Positions 42,632-51,387 of a DNA stretch of 51,387 nt are shown in pieces. Source of the stretch: Methanobrevibacter ruminantium. GTDB taxonomy: Archaea; Methanobacteriota; Methanobacteria; Methanobacteriales; Methanobacteriaceae. The position numbers and the translations under genes are program-made. Position 1 is the first letter of the stretch. Each line of letters starts with the position of its first letter. Under the pieces are notes generated by a model that had not been told where the DNA came from, did no database searches, and was given only the letters and a program-made list of their open reading frames with translations. The stretch covers positions 1 to 51,387 of the forward strand of contig NZ_JAEDCO010000009.1 of assembly GCF_016294135.1 (NCBI RefSeq), written 5' to 3'.

Positions 42632-43501
42632 TTAAAGGAATTCAAGCATGTTTTTGCCTATTTTCCTTCCCATTTCCTCAGCTTCCCTTATGCTTCCTCT
42701 AATTGTCTCTTGATATAGGATCTCCCCATTCTTATCAAGCAAGATGGAATTAAGCTCTAGCTTCTTGTCTTTTATTCCAGCTATTGCTCCAATTGGCCAT
42801 TGGCAACCTACACCTATCTCTTCAAGGATAGTCTTTTCAGCAAGCACTTCCTGGAATGAGAAATAATGGTTTAATTTAGCTATTGTCTCTTTAAATTCAC
42901 TGTCTTTTCTAGTTATCACTGCTAAAGCGCCTTGGCCTGCTGCAGGCATTATATAATCTGTTGGGAACTTTGTTTTAATGTATTCTTGAAGGCCTAATCT
43001 ATTCAATCCTGCTTCTGCCATGATTGTTGCATCAACTTCTCCATCCATGACCTTTTTGATTCTTGTTTCGACATTTCCTCTGATTGGTTTCAATTCAAAG
43101 TCCTTGTCATGGAGCTTGCAGAATGCTTCTCTCCTTAAGCTGCTTGTTCCAAGTGTGGAACCTTCCTCAAGTTCGCTCCAGCTGTAGTTTGAAATAAGCA
43201 CTTCGTTAGGACTTTCCCTTGGAGGAACTGCAACAATTTCAAGATCCTCATTTAATTCGGTAGGCACATCCTTTAGGCTGTGAACTGCAAAATCCACTTC
43301 CTCATCAAGGAGTGCATTGTCAAGTTCTCTTGTAAAAAGTCCTTTAGAATCCATATTATATAACTGGGAATTTGTAATTTTGTCCCCTTTGGTCTTTATG
43401 ATATTCTTTTCTACTTCTTCTCCAGTGATATTGTATAAACAGCTTCTGATGTAGTCTGTCTGTACAAGTGCAAGTTTACTTCCTCTAGTTCCAACAATCA
43501 T
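42632..43501 (-). CDS. hemC: Hydroxymethylbilane synthase (porphobilinogen deaminase)
   Basis: Joins four porphobilinogens into hydroxymethylbilane in tetrapyrrole synthesis. The 289-residue length and motifs fit: MIVGTRGSKLALVQTDYI, DFAVHSLKDVPTEL, GTSSLRREAFCKLHD, IRGNVETRIKKV and AAGQGALAV. The cofactor-binding Cys lies in GVGCQWPIGAIAG. In a methanogen the product feeds F430, corrinoids and haem-like pigments. AAGGCG is a weak ribosome binding site. It is the second gene, after the probable F430 synthase gene on the same strand, 177 bases downstream, so the two link early and late steps of F430 formation. Confidence 0.95.
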   Translation of the reverse strand: MIVGTRGSKLALVQTDYIRSCLYNITGEEVEKNIIKTKGDKITNSQLYNMDSKGLFTRELDNALLDEEVDFAVHSLKDVPTELNEDLEIVAVPPRESPNEVLISNYSWSELEEGSTLGTSSLRREAFCKLHDKDFELKPIRGNVETRIKKVMDGEVDATIMAEAGLNRLGLQEYIKTKFPTDYIMPAAGQGALAVITRKDSEFKETIAKLNHYFSFQEVLAEKTILEEIGVGCQWPIGAIAGIKDKKLELNSILLDKNGEILYQETIRGSIREAEEMGRKIGKNMLEFL

Positions 43502-43678
43502 TTGATTCGCCTTAGCTTTTTATATGAAAATTTGTGAATTTATAAAATTGATTTAATAGATTAAATTGGATTAAATCCTTGTTTTAATCTTTAGTTTTAA
43601 TCTTTAACATATTAATTTTGTAAATTATTCTTAATAAAATTATTTAAATTTTTAATATTTTTTTTTTTTATTTTGATT

Positions 43679-45355
43679 TTATCGTTTAGAAACTTGTGAA
43701 TAATTAGATCTATAGATGAATAGGATATTTTTATTATTCGCTATTGCTTGATTTTGAGCTTCTTGATAATCTTCAATAAATTCTATTTTGAACTTATTTT
43801 CATTCAATGCATTGATTTTATTCTCTAAACTCTTCCCAACTTCGTCAGTTAAAATTAAATTGGTATTTGGATTATTTTTCAAGTATTCATGTAAAAATTC
43901 TGATAGCTTCTCTTCATCTATCTCTTCACATGTAACTCCATACTTTCCGCCAATTATTATATAATAATCGTCAATGTTCTTTATCATGTTTATTGAACTT
44001 TCGATAGCTTTTGTATTGATTCCTGGATTGATCTCTTCAATTATCCTTAAGCCCTTTTCAGCATCGATTTCTCTCACATTTGTTCTCCCATCGATTCCTT
44101 TAAAGTTTGATAAAGCATTTTGAACGGTTTCCTCGTCTATGCCTAATGCAAGTGCAGTTGTTGAAGCTGCTAAAACGTTTAGAATATGATGGGGTCCTGG
44201 TGCAAAGCAATCTACATCAAGTTTACCATTAATTAATTTTCTATCAATAGTTTTCAAGTCATGATAAATTATTCTGGAACTTGTGTTTTCGATATCATAA
44301 TCAATGGATTCGCAGTAGACATTTGCATCTGTGTCAGTTAAGGAAAAGCTATTTATTTTCTCTTCATATTCCTCTTTTTCATTTGGATAGAATTCACTCA
44401 AGGTTTCGTATTCAATCACAACTGATGGGGATTTGAAGACTTGCCTTTTAGCGTTTCTTGCATCTGATTGGCCTTTTGCGATGGAATAGTTTTCAACCAG
44501 GTTAGTTAAGATTCCAATGTCTGCCAAACCGCAAATTCCTAATGAATTTTCAAAAATAGCCATTTCATAATTCAAATCAGCATATGGATTTTCATTAAAG
44601 TCTTCCTGAATCTCACTTTCTTCCATCCTTTCCTCTAAATCCCGATTCTTATCGCATATTGGAAATGTGCTGCATTTAGGGTTTGCTATCTTTTTAGCCA
44701 GTTGGATGGTGTTTATGATATTTGCAGGGGTAATGCTTATATCCTTTTGTAAAATAAGCTTTTGCTCATTATCATTATTTTTTCTAAATAGATAAGCTCC
44801 TAAACTGGATAATAACAATGTGTCTTTGTTGTTTTCTAAAAATATTTCCTTTAAGAGGAATGAAACACTTGTTTTTCCTTTAACACCAGTTATTTCTATT
44901 GTCTTTATATTCTGATCAGTTGTTTCCTCTTTCCAGAGGGATAAAACAAGTTCTGTAGCTTGATGATGGTTGATAATATCATATTGATTCAATACGCTGT
45001 CCTTATCTGAGCCAATCATATCTGCTATTTCAATCAATAATTCATAAATGTTTAATGAGGAGTGAATTGGATTGATTATCAGATCTTTTTTTTCTATTTC
45101 TTCTATCTCTTCTTCTTCACTCTTTTCTCTAGCTTTTTCTTCAATCCTTTTAATGGAATTTAATTTTAGCTGATTTTTAAATGAGTCCAAATCTTTTATT
45201 ATGTTTACATCATAAGTGAGTAAGAGATTTTCATCTTCACTTTTCAATGTATTGTATAAGTCATATGCAAATACATTTTCATAAATTCCTGATTTGGCAA
45301 GTTCTGAGGATATCTTGACTCCTCCATGGGTCAAATCAACTAAAAAAACATTCAT
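43679..45355 (-). CDS. cfbE: Mur ligase family, probable coenzyme F430 synthase
   Basis: A 558-residue MurC/D-like ATP-dependent ligase. MNVFLVDLTHGGVKISSELA is the start expected for CfbE; the central domain has the ATP loop EITGVKGKTSVSFLLKE, and GPHHILNVLAASTTAL and GIDGRTNVREIDA fit Mur ligase middle and C-terminal domains. CfbE amidates the cobalt-like nickel tetrapyrrole at the F430 precursor stage, closing ring F. It is longer than many CfbE proteins because of an acidic, charged insertion near residues 75-105 (EEEEIEEIEKKDLI). The adjacent hemC supports a tetrapyrrole role. Alternative: a pseudomurein peptide ligase, less likely given the N-terminus. Confidence 0.78.
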   Translation of the reverse strand: MNVFLVDLTHGGVKISSELAKSGIYENVFAYDLYNTLKSEDENLLLTYDVNIIKDLDSFKNQLKLNSIKRIEEKAREKSEEEEIEEIEKKDLIINPIHSSLNIYELLIEIADMIGSDKDSVLNQYDIINHHQATELVLSLWKEETTDQNIKTIEITGVKGKTSVSFLLKEIFLENNKDTLLLSSLGAYLFRKNNDNEQKLILQKDISITPANIINTIQLAKKIANPKCSTFPICDKNRDLEERMEESEIQEDFNENPYADLNYEMAIFENSLGICGLADIGILTNLVENYSIAKGQSDARNAKRQVFKSPSVVIEYETLSEFYPNEKEEYEEKINSFSLTDTDANVYCESIDYDIENTSSRIIYHDLKTIDRKLINGKLDVDCFAPGPHHILNVLAASTTALALGIDEETVQNALSNFKGIDGRTNVREIDAEKGLRIIEEINPGINTKAIESSINMIKNIDDYYIIIGGKYGVTCEEIDEEKLSEFLHEYLKNNPNTNLILTDEVGKSLENKINALNENKFKIEFIEDYQEAQNQAIANNKNILFIYRSNYSQVSKR

Positions 45356-45462
45356 TGTTTCACATCTTTAAATAATTAGTATAAATTGCTTTAAAAGAAG
45401 AAATATAAAATTAAAATTGATTTTTTTTAAATAAATAAATGGAAAGATTAGTGTTAGAGCAT

Positions 45463-47334
45463 TTATAATACTCTGTTGATGCTGTCTAATCCTCCTTCAT
45501 TAAGTTTGTCCTTAACTTTCTTATAGAAGTATTTCTTATTGATTCTCATGAAGTAAACGTCTTTTTCTGATTTCTTGATTACGAGCTCTTCCATATAATT
45601 CACTTCTTTTTGAATTTGACCATCCATTACGAAAATCGCTTTCTTGCCTCTTTTGAGGAGCTTGATTCTGATTTCACTTCCATCAGATACAACAAATGGC
45701 CTTACTCCAAGTTTGTATGGACAAATAGGCACTATGATGAATGCACCTACTTTAGGGTCTACAATAGGCCCTCCTGCAGACATTGAATAAGCGGTTGAAC
45801 CACTGGGTGTAGAGATGATTAAACCATCGGCCCTTAATTCCTCTACAACTTCCCCGTCTACAGAGATTTCATAATGAAGCATTTTAGCAGGTCTTGCAGT
45901 CATGATTACAACTTCATTCAATGCACGGAAAGTTTGGTTTTCGTGGGAAATGATGATCTGTGTTCTTTTCTCTTTAGACCATTCTCCATCTAATATTGCA
46001 TCAAGAGCTTCGAAAGTGTTTTCAACTTCAATTTCTGTCAGGAATCCTACAGTACCCATATTGATTCCAAAAATAGGTATTTCCTTGGTCAATTGGTTTT
46101 GGGTTCTAAGGAGAGTCCCATCCCCTCCAAGAATGATTGCCATATCTGTTCTAAGTTCATTCAACTCTTTAGCATAATCCCTGAAGTTGTAGTTGAAATT
46201 CAAGCTTTCAATGTGCTTAGCGATTTCCGGAGTTTCATTCATTGTTTTTGCAATGATATTATGGAGTTCCGAGTTCTCTTTGATTTCTTCCAGCTTTTCT
46301 GCAAGTGAAGATTCAATAACAGTTTCCATATTTTTTTGAATCAATGTCTCAAAGATCTTAAGTGAAAACAGCACTGATTTATACTCGTCAACTCTACTGA
46401 CGATTGCAACGCTTTGAATCTTATCCAATTCGTCATTGTTTATGATTTTGATTATTTGATTATGCAAGTCAGGATTTCCTGCACTTACAACAACTGCCTT
46501 TTCGTAGATGCTTAATCTGCTGTCTAATTTTTCACCGTACTTATCGGTTACAATAGCTCCGGCTTCCTCTACGATAAGCTTTGAAGCAGCGATATCGATG
46601 ATCCTACTTCCTCTCAAATCAAGAAACGCATCATATTTTCCGCTTGCAACATAAGCAAGTTCAAGCACTACAGAACCTAATACTCTCATTCTTCTTGCAG
46701 TGTCCACTAATTTGGATACTGATAATGTTTTGCTTTTGGTAAATCCTCCAAGGCTTATTTTTGTCAAGTCTGTTTCACTGCTTGGTGTCATTGGTTTCCC
46801 ATTTCTTTTTGCTCCGTTTCCTTTAATGGCTTCGTAGAAGTTTCCATTAGCATAATTCTTCACGAATCCAAGTTGAACATCATTTAAGGTTGCTTCTCTT
46901 CCTTCTGGCACATTTGCCACTGCAATTGACATACCATATGCTGGAATGTTCTTGATTGCATTGCTTGTTCCATCAAGGGGATCGATTAAGAATATGAATC
47001 TGGGTTTATCCAGGTCTTCTCTTTCCTTTTTGGTTTTTGGAACATTATTAAGCAATTCTTCACTAAGACTGATAGTTTCCTGTTTTCCTTTTCCTAGTTT
47101 AAGTTCCCCTATCTCTTCACTGATCAAATAAGATTCAAAATCAGCATCCTTAAGGAGTTTGATTACCTCATCTTCTGCTATGATGTCAATGTAAGATGTA
47201 GGGGTGCCGTCTGCACCTATTTTAACAAATTCTCCAGCCTTAGGATTTCCCACTTGTCCTTCAAGGAGATTTTCCACTTTTTCAAAAACTGTGGTAGCAA
47301 TTTTTCTGCAAATATCTATATCCTCTTGATTCAT
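45463..47334 (-). CDS. Bifunctional NADP phosphatase / NAD kinase
   Basis: A 623-residue fusion. The N-terminal 280 residues form an inositol-monophosphatase-type phosphatase (DGTPTSYIDIIAEDE, FLIDPLDGTSNAIKNIPAYG as the metal site). From about residue 305 follows an NAD kinase with MAIILGGDGTLLRT and LIISTPSGSTAYSMSAGGPI. This matches the methanogen enzyme type described for M. jannaschii MJ0917, able to interconvert NAD and NADP. GAGGGGAT precedes the ATG. It is encoded between the arginine decarboxylase and the F430 synthase on the same strand; the gap to the decarboxylase is 41 bases, so they are probably co-transcribed. Confidence 0.92.
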   Translation of the reverse strand: MNQEDIDICRKIATTVFEKVENLLEGQVGNPKAGEFVKIGADGTPTSYIDIIAEDEVIKLLKDADFESYLISEEIGELKLGKGKQETISLSEELLNNVPKTKKEREDLDKPRFIFLIDPLDGTSNAIKNIPAYGMSIAVANVPEGREATLNDVQLGFVKNYANGNFYEAIKGNGAKRNGKPMTPSSETDLTKISLGGFTKSKTLSVSKLVDTARRMRVLGSVVLELAYVASGKYDAFLDLRGSRIIDIAASKLIVEEAGAIVTDKYGEKLDSRLSIYEKAVVVSAGNPDLHNQIIKIINNDELDKIQSVAIVSRVDEYKSVLFSLKIFETLIQKNMETVIESSLAEKLEEIKENSELHNIIAKTMNETPEIAKHIESLNFNYNFRDYAKELNELRTDMAIILGGDGTLLRTQNQLTKEIPIFGINMGTVGFLTEIEVENTFEALDAILDGEWSKEKRTQIIISHENQTFRALNEVVIMTARPAKMLHYEISVDGEVVEELRADGLIISTPSGSTAYSMSAGGPIVDPKVGAFIIVPICPYKLGVRPFVVSDGSEIRIKLLKRGKKAIFVMDGQIQKEVNYMEELVIKKSEKDVYFMRINKKYFYKKVKDKLNEGGLDSINRVL

Positions 47335-47375
47335 ACTATCCCCTCAATCATGTTTTGCTTGATTATAAAATTTTA

Positions 47376-47837
47376 TTATCGCTCTAAAATATCATCAGTA
47401 ATGTAAATGACTGCAGCTATTGCAGATCCTATTTCCTTCACAGTGTGATGCGCTTCCTCTACAATCAATTCCTTAATCTTCACATTCCTCTTATCCATCA
47501 TGTACTTTACCATTTCTATTGCTTCGTTCTTGATGTCTTCTGGATTTTGATTGGTTCCATTTGCTTCAACGACACATCCCAATTCTTCGCCAATAGCCAC
47601 TGCAACACAAGCAATTAGTTCATCTCCTTTGTTGTCGGAAGTCAAGCTTGATAAAACGCAGTTCACCATTGATCCTGCTTTCAATTTAGGCAATTTTTCA
47701 ACTTTAGCATTGGCTCTAAGCATGCTGGATACCTTTATTAAATTCACATCACCAATTTCCGCTTCATATAAAGCATTATCAAAAGCATTCAATTCTGTTG
47801 GGCCTTCACTTGAACCTGAAACAATAGCTATTCTCAT
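47376..47837 (-). CDS. pdaD: Pyruvoyl-dependent arginine decarboxylase
   Basis: Decarboxylates arginine to agmatine. The 153-residue proenzyme cleaves itself at the Ser-Ser pair (Ser37-Ser38 in LIKVSSMLRAN) to create the pyruvoyl group. Other family features: SGSSEGPTELNAFDNALYEA, GDELIACVAVAIGEE and EEAHHTVKEIGSAIAAVI. The ribosome binding site is GTGG, with ATG at 47837. It is transcribed divergently from aIF5A, and the agmatinase gene lies just beyond, so the polyamine route arginine to agmatine to putrescine is encoded together here. Confidence 0.92.
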   Translation of the reverse strand: MRIAIVSGSSEGPTELNAFDNALYEAEIGDVNLIKVSSMLRANAKVEKLPKLKAGSMVNCVLSSLTSDNKGDELIACVAVAIGEELGCVVEANGTNQNPEDIKNEAIEMVKYMMDKRNVKIKELIVEEAHHTVKEIGSAIAAVIYITDDILER

Positions 47838-48179
47838 AATACCACTTTATTTTAAAATTTCTGATAAATTATTCCGATTATTTTTTTTATTTTTTATTTT
47901 TTTTTTTTTATTTTTCAATCGTTTATTTATCCCATTTTTATTAAAAAAATTTTTTATCTTAAATAATATTTATCTTTTATAATATATTAATTTATAAAAT
48001 ATTATTCTGGATATTCCCTTTTGACATATTTTTCATACGAAAGTTTATATATAATTTTAAATTAATATATTATTAATCTATATTTTATTAGGTTAATCGT
48101 ATTTAATTTCAGAAAAATGAAATTAAATAAATAAATTTCAATTAAATTTATTTTTAATTATTATTGTGAGGTTATTTTA
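47838..48179 (+). promoter_or_regulatory. Divergent promoter region of pdaD and aIF5A
   Basis: No gene in 342 bases. A strong BRE/TATA, CGAAAG TTTATATATA (48038-48053), is placed for an aIF5A transcript starting near 48075, leaving a leader of about 100 bases. Long T tracts (47880-47920) lie near the pdaD side. GTGAGGTTA provides the aIF5A ribosome binding site. Confidence 0.6.
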
Positions 48180-48587
48180 ATGTCAACCAAAGTTGTAGAA
48201 CTTAAAACCGTAAAAGTCGGAAAATATATTGTATTAGACGGAGAAGCTTCTAAAGTAACTAGCTTAACCACTTCATCTCCCGGTAAACATGGAGCTGCAA
48301 AAGCAAGATTAGAAGCTGTTGGTATTTTTGATGGTCAAAAAAGAAGTTTAGTAAAACCTGTGGACACTAAAGTGGAAGTACCTATTCTTGACAAAAGAAT
48401 CGGTCAAATTTTAGCTGTTATGGGTGACCAAGTTCAAATCATGGACTTAGAATCATTCGAAACCTTTGAATTACCTATACCTGCTGAATTCGATGAAGAA
48501 ATCAGAGGTGCTGTAGGTACTGACTTAGGTGTAGAATATATCATTGCTTTAGGCAATATGAAAATCATGAGAACTAAAAAAGTATGA
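48180..48587 (+). CDS. eif5A: Translation initiation factor aIF5A (hypusine-containing)
   Basis: A 135-residue archaeal IF5A. The hypusination loop reads TSSPGKHGAAK with Lys36 as the residue modified from a polyamine; the OB-fold C-terminal part has VEVPILDKRIGQILAVMGDQ and FELPIPAEF. It helps ribosomes through stalling sequences and termination. Codon use is biased, as for abundant proteins. It has a strong promoter and stands between the arginine decarboxylase and the agmatinase, genes that make the polyamine precursor needed for its modification. Confidence 0.96.
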   Translation: MSTKVVELKTVKVGKYIVLDGEASKVTSLTTSSPGKHGAAKARLEAVGIFDGQKRSLVKPVDTKVEVPILDKRIGQILAVMGDQVQIMDLESFETFELPIPAEFDEEIRGAVGTDLGVEYIIALGNMKIMRTKKV

Positions 48588-48613
48588 TTTTTTAGTTTTT
48601 TTACACTTTTTCT

Positions 48614-48646
48614 GGATTTTTTTAAAATCCGATTTCAATCTTTTTT
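48614..48646 (+). terminator. Stem-loop after aIF5A
   Basis: GGATTTT (48614-48620) and AAAATCC (48624-48630) with a TTT loop, then a T-rich run ending TTTTTT at 48646. Likely end of the aIF5A transcript. Confidence 0.6.
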
Positions 48647-48680
48647 CAAATCAAATCAAATCAAATCAAATCAAATCAAA
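48646..48680. repeat. Pentanucleotide repeat (TCAAA)7
   Basis: Seven exact copies of TCAAA, 48646-48680, between the aIF5A terminator and the agmatinase gene. Slippage at such a run could change copy number. No coding role is apparent. Confidence 0.95.
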
Positions 48681-48826
48681 CTTTTTTTATTTTTTATTTA
48701 TTCTATTTTTAATTAATTACTTGATTAACTGAGATATTCAAACATTCAATTAATCAATTAATTAATTATTTTTCAAGATAAATTCAAAAATAAGAATTAT
48801 TAAAAATTATTAAATCAAGTGATAAA

Positions 48827-49765
48827 ATGCTTTTCAATACTTATGAACCATGGAAATTTGCTTTTTCAGCAGAATCTATAGATTTATACAATTCAGGTAA
48901 TGGTGATTCTAATGATTCTAATGATTCTAATGAATCTAAAAGATGGGGAATAATTGGAGTTCCATTTGACAGCACTTGTTCCTACCATCATGGTTCAAGG
49001 TATGGTCCTACAATCATTAGAGAGGCATCATTTGGATTTGAGCAATACAATTCAACATTCGAAAAGCTTTTGGATGGGGAATTCTATGACTGCGGAGACC
49101 TGAATGTCGTTCATGGGAACTGCAGAAAAACCTGTGATTCTCTTAAAGATGCTGTGGAAGAGTTGATTGAATCCAATATCAAGCCGATTATCATTGGCGG
49201 TGAACATAGCGTAAGCATTGGATCCATCAAGGCATTAGCGAATTTGGAAGATAATGATGATTTGTCTGATGTTACAATCATCCATTTAGATGCTCATAGA
49301 GATATTATCGATACATACATTGGAGAAAAGGATTCACACGCTACAATCATGAGAAGAGTTCATGATTTAAATCCAAAGGAATTGATTCAAATAGGAATCA
49401 GATCATTTTCAATTGAAGAAAATGAATTTGTTGAATCTCAAGGGAATATCACCAGCTTTTTGGCAAAAGACCTTTTTGATGATTTTGACACTCTTTTGGA
49501 AAAGCTTGATTCATTAGAAGGAAAAGTCTACGTTTCCATTGATATGGATGTAATTGATCCGGCATTTGCACCATCTGTAGGAAATCCAACTCCAAATGGA
49601 TTGCATCCTGTTGATGTTGAAAACATTTTTGAAGCATTGGCAAGTAATGAAGCTATTGATGTTATTGGATTTGACCTTGTAGAGGTTGCAAGCGATAAAT
49701 TAGGAGATATCACAGCTGTTCTTGCAGCTAAAATGATTTATGACTTCTTGACTTTATTCGCTTAA
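48827..49765 (+). CDS. speB: Agmatinase
   Basis: Hydrolyses agmatine to putrescine and urea with two metal ions. The 312-residue protein carries the ureohydrolase motifs IGGEHSVSIGS, IIHLDAHRDIIDTYIGEK, SHATIMRRV and SIDMDVIDPAFAP, all with metal-binding Asp and His in place. Near the N-terminus, residues 27-38 are a low-complexity SNDSNDSNES insert encoded by three GATTCTAAT copies (48905-48931), likely a surface loop. GTGAT precedes the ATG. With pdaD and aIF5A next door this gives the polyamine pathway and its protein target in one locus. Confidence 0.95.
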   Translation: MLFNTYEPWKFAFSAESIDLYNSGNGDSNDSNDSNESKRWGIIGVPFDSTCSYHHGSRYGPTIIREASFGFEQYNSTFEKLLDGEFYDCGDLNVVHGNCRKTCDSLKDAVEELIESNIKPIIIGGEHSVSIGSIKALANLEDNDDLSDVTIIHLDAHRDIIDTYIGEKDSHATIMRRVHDLNPKELIQIGIRSFSIEENEFVESQGNITSFLAKDLFDDFDTLLEKLDSLEGKVYVSIDMDVIDPAFAPSVGNPTPNGLHPVDVENIFEALASNEAIDVIGFDLVEVASDKLGDITAVLAAKMIYDFLTLFA

Positions 49766-50036
49766 ACTTTTAATTATTTTTTTCAATCATTTATCAATCA
49801 TTCAATTTTAAATCATTAATTATTTTTAACTATTTTATTTTCCATTCTCATTTAACAAATAATATAAATATTACTTAAACACATATTCTAATTATAATCT
49901 ATTATTTACTATATAAGTAAAATCATATAAGTAAAATTAAAATTATTAAAGTAATTAAAGTCATTTTTACAAAAATAAAAAATTAATAATATTATTAATT
50001 ATATTTACAAAATTATAAAAACTAAGGAGATTTTTG

Positions 50037-51254
50037 ATGTATAAGAGAGAAATAGAATTGTCTGGTCATATCATCGATTCTTTAACTCTTCCTAAAACCA
50101 TGGATATTATCATGGATAACGGTGGAGACTTTGATATACTAGAGTTTGATATAGGAAAACGCAAATCTGATACTAGTAAAGCTAAAATAATGGTTTCAGC
50201 AGAATCTCCCGATATTTTAAATTCTATTCTTGATGAACTTAACTTTATTGGGGTTTCAATATCTGAAATTGAAGAGGTAAATTTAGTGCCTTCTCCAAAA
50301 GATCAAGTAGCTCCAGAAGGTTTTTATTCAACAAGCCATCATGTTACTCATATTTACTACAAAGGTGAATGGATTCTTGTAGAAGAAATTGAAATGGATT
50401 GTCTTATCGTTATTGATGAAGAGAACAAGACTGCTAGCTGCAAGCCAATTGCAGACATTAAAGAAGGAGACTTGATTGTCGTTGGAAGAGAAGGAGTAAA
50501 AATCACACCACCTCAAAGGTCAAGAGGAAAGCAAGGTGTATTTGAATTCATGAACAGTGAAGTTTCTTCTGAAAAGCCAATGATGAGCATCATTAATGAT
50601 GTTGCAACAGAAATCAAGAATGTTAAGGCAAATGGTGGAAAAATAGCTCTCGTTGGAGGTCCAGCTATTGTTCACACCGGTTCTGCAGGAATTGTTGCAC
50701 AGCTCATTAAGGAAGGATTCATTGATGTTATCTTTGCAGGAAATGCATTGGCTACTCACGATATTGAATGTGATCAATTCGGAACTTCCCTTGGTGTAAA
50801 TGTAAAAACCGGTGAAGTTGTTGCTCACGGTCACACTCACCATATGAGAGCAATCAACAGAATCAATAATTCAGGTTCAATTAGGGGAGCTGTTGAAGAT
50901 GGGACCTTAAAAAGCGGAATCATGTATGAATGTATTAAAAACGATGTTCCATTTGTATTGGCAGGTTCCATTCGTGATGACGGACCTCTTCCTGATGTGA
51001 TTACTGACACTGTTGAGTCACAAAAATTAATGCGTAAGTATGCTCAGGAAGTTGACATGGTCATTATGATTTCAACTATGTTGCATTCCATTGCAACTGG
51101 TAATCTATTGCCTTCAAGAGTAAAAAGTATCTGTGTAGACATTAACCCATCTACCGTTACTAAACTTGCAGATAGAGGCAGTGCACAAGTTGTCGGTATT
51201 GTAACTGATGTAGGTGCATTCTTGCCAGTTCTATACAATGCATTACATGAATAA
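50037..51254 (+). CDS. LOR/SDH-type protein TIGR00300, probable ornithine cyclodeaminase
   Basis: A 405-residue protein of the archaeal TIGR00300 family with a LOR/SDH N-terminal domain (YKREIELSGHIIDSLTLPKT; SAESPDILNSILDELNFIG) and a Rossmann-like C-terminal half (GGKIALVGGPAIVHTGSAG; FAGNALATHDIECDQFGTSL; VDINPSTVTKLADRGSAQVV). The C-terminal part of cyanobacterial ArgZ/AgrE is homologous and, as I recall, family members in methanogens deaminate ornithine to proline. That would give a route to proline and link to arginine metabolism, consistent with the neighbouring decarboxylase and agmatinase. Start: AAGGAGA six bases before ATG 50037; the frame has a TTG one codon earlier. Confidence 0.85.
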   Translation: MYKREIELSGHIIDSLTLPKTMDIIMDNGGDFDILEFDIGKRKSDTSKAKIMVSAESPDILNSILDELNFIGVSISEIEEVNLVPSPKDQVAPEGFYSTSHHVTHIYYKGEWILVEEIEMDCLIVIDEENKTASCKPIADIKEGDLIVVGREGVKITPPQRSRGKQGVFEFMNSEVSSEKPMMSIINDVATEIKNVKANGGKIALVGGPAIVHTGSAGIVAQLIKEGFIDVIFAGNALATHDIECDQFGTSLGVNVKTGEVVAHGHTHHMRAINRINNSGSIRGAVEDGTLKSGIMYECIKNDVPFVLAGSIRDDGPLPDVITDTVESQKLMRKYAQEVDMVIMISTMLHSIATGNLLPSRVKSICVDINPSTVTKLADRGSAQVVGIVTDVGAFLPVLYNALHE

Positions 51255-51329
51255 ATTTATTTTATTCTTTTTTCTTTTTTTTAAATTTTTTAATTTTTAA
51301 TTATTTTTAAACATTTTTAGAATTTTTTA

Positions 51330-51387
<58 letters not shown>

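Overview
The window reads as chromosome from a hydrogenotrophic methanogen of the Methanobacteriales, most likely Methanobrevibacter or a close relative. Reasons: very AT-rich intergenic DNA with long T tracts; Shine-Dalgarno sites of the GGTGAT/GGAGG type; archaeal BRE/TATA promoters; methanogenesis marker proteins 2, 3, 5, 6, 15 and 17; a probable coenzyme F430 synthase; archaeal Nob1, Trm5, aIF5A, diphthine synthase and pyruvoyl arginine decarboxylase. I see no rRNA, no tRNA, no CRISPR array, no insertion sequence and no prophage. Genus and species are inference.

Layout. 0.2-5.4 kb: ACT-domain protein and phenylacetate-CoA ligase (minus strand), then a sodium/solute symporter with a 37-residue membrane partner, a PRC-barrel protein and pyrE. 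5.6-10 kb: MoaB, Nob1, a DUF2117 protein with an acidic repetitive tail, and methanogenesis marker 2. 10.4-12.8 kb: a three-gene polar amino acid ABC importer. 13.1-18.8 kb: the marker block mmp3-mmp6-mmp5-mmp15-mmp17 followed by nifB. 19-25.2 kb: MtnA, cupin, Trm5, a coiled-coil protein, an aldo/keto reductase with ferredoxin-like tail, a flavodoxin-fold protein, a probable structured RNA, and diphthine synthase. 25.2-29 kb: gene-poor DNA with inverted and tandem repeats, a VUT-family transporter, a winged-helix regulator and a structured leader. 29-32.6 kb: glutamate dehydrogenase, an acetyltransferase, a hotdog thioesterase and an M48 peptidase. 32.7-40.4 kb: accessory genes, namely two paralogous unknown proteins, a MATE transporter, a SirTM-like sirtuin paired with a zinc-type macrodomain protein, a DUF169 protein and a frameshifted surface protein. 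40.6-51.4 kb: housekeeping metabolism, with a PRTase-type regulator, a Gfo/Idh/MocA oxidoreductase, hemC, CfbE-like ligase, NADP phosphatase/NAD kinase, arginine decarboxylase, aIF5A, agmatinase and a TIGR00300 protein (probable ornithine cyclodeaminase).

How it fits together. Two themes converge on methyl-coenzyme M reductase: the mmp/nifB block (activation of the enzyme, possibly with NifB-type iron-sulfur clusters) and hemC/cfbE (tetrapyrrole supply and F430 formation). A second theme is arginine, polyamine and translation: pdaD and speB make agmatine and putrescine beside aIF5A, the protein modified to hypusine from a polyamine. The accessory region holds the least expected items: a reversible ADP-ribosylation pair without its usual lipoyl partners, a tandem pair of proteins I cannot assign, and two candidate structured RNAs with their own promoters. 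Several starts were moved from the longest open frame to the codon with a proper ribosome binding site; each case is noted.
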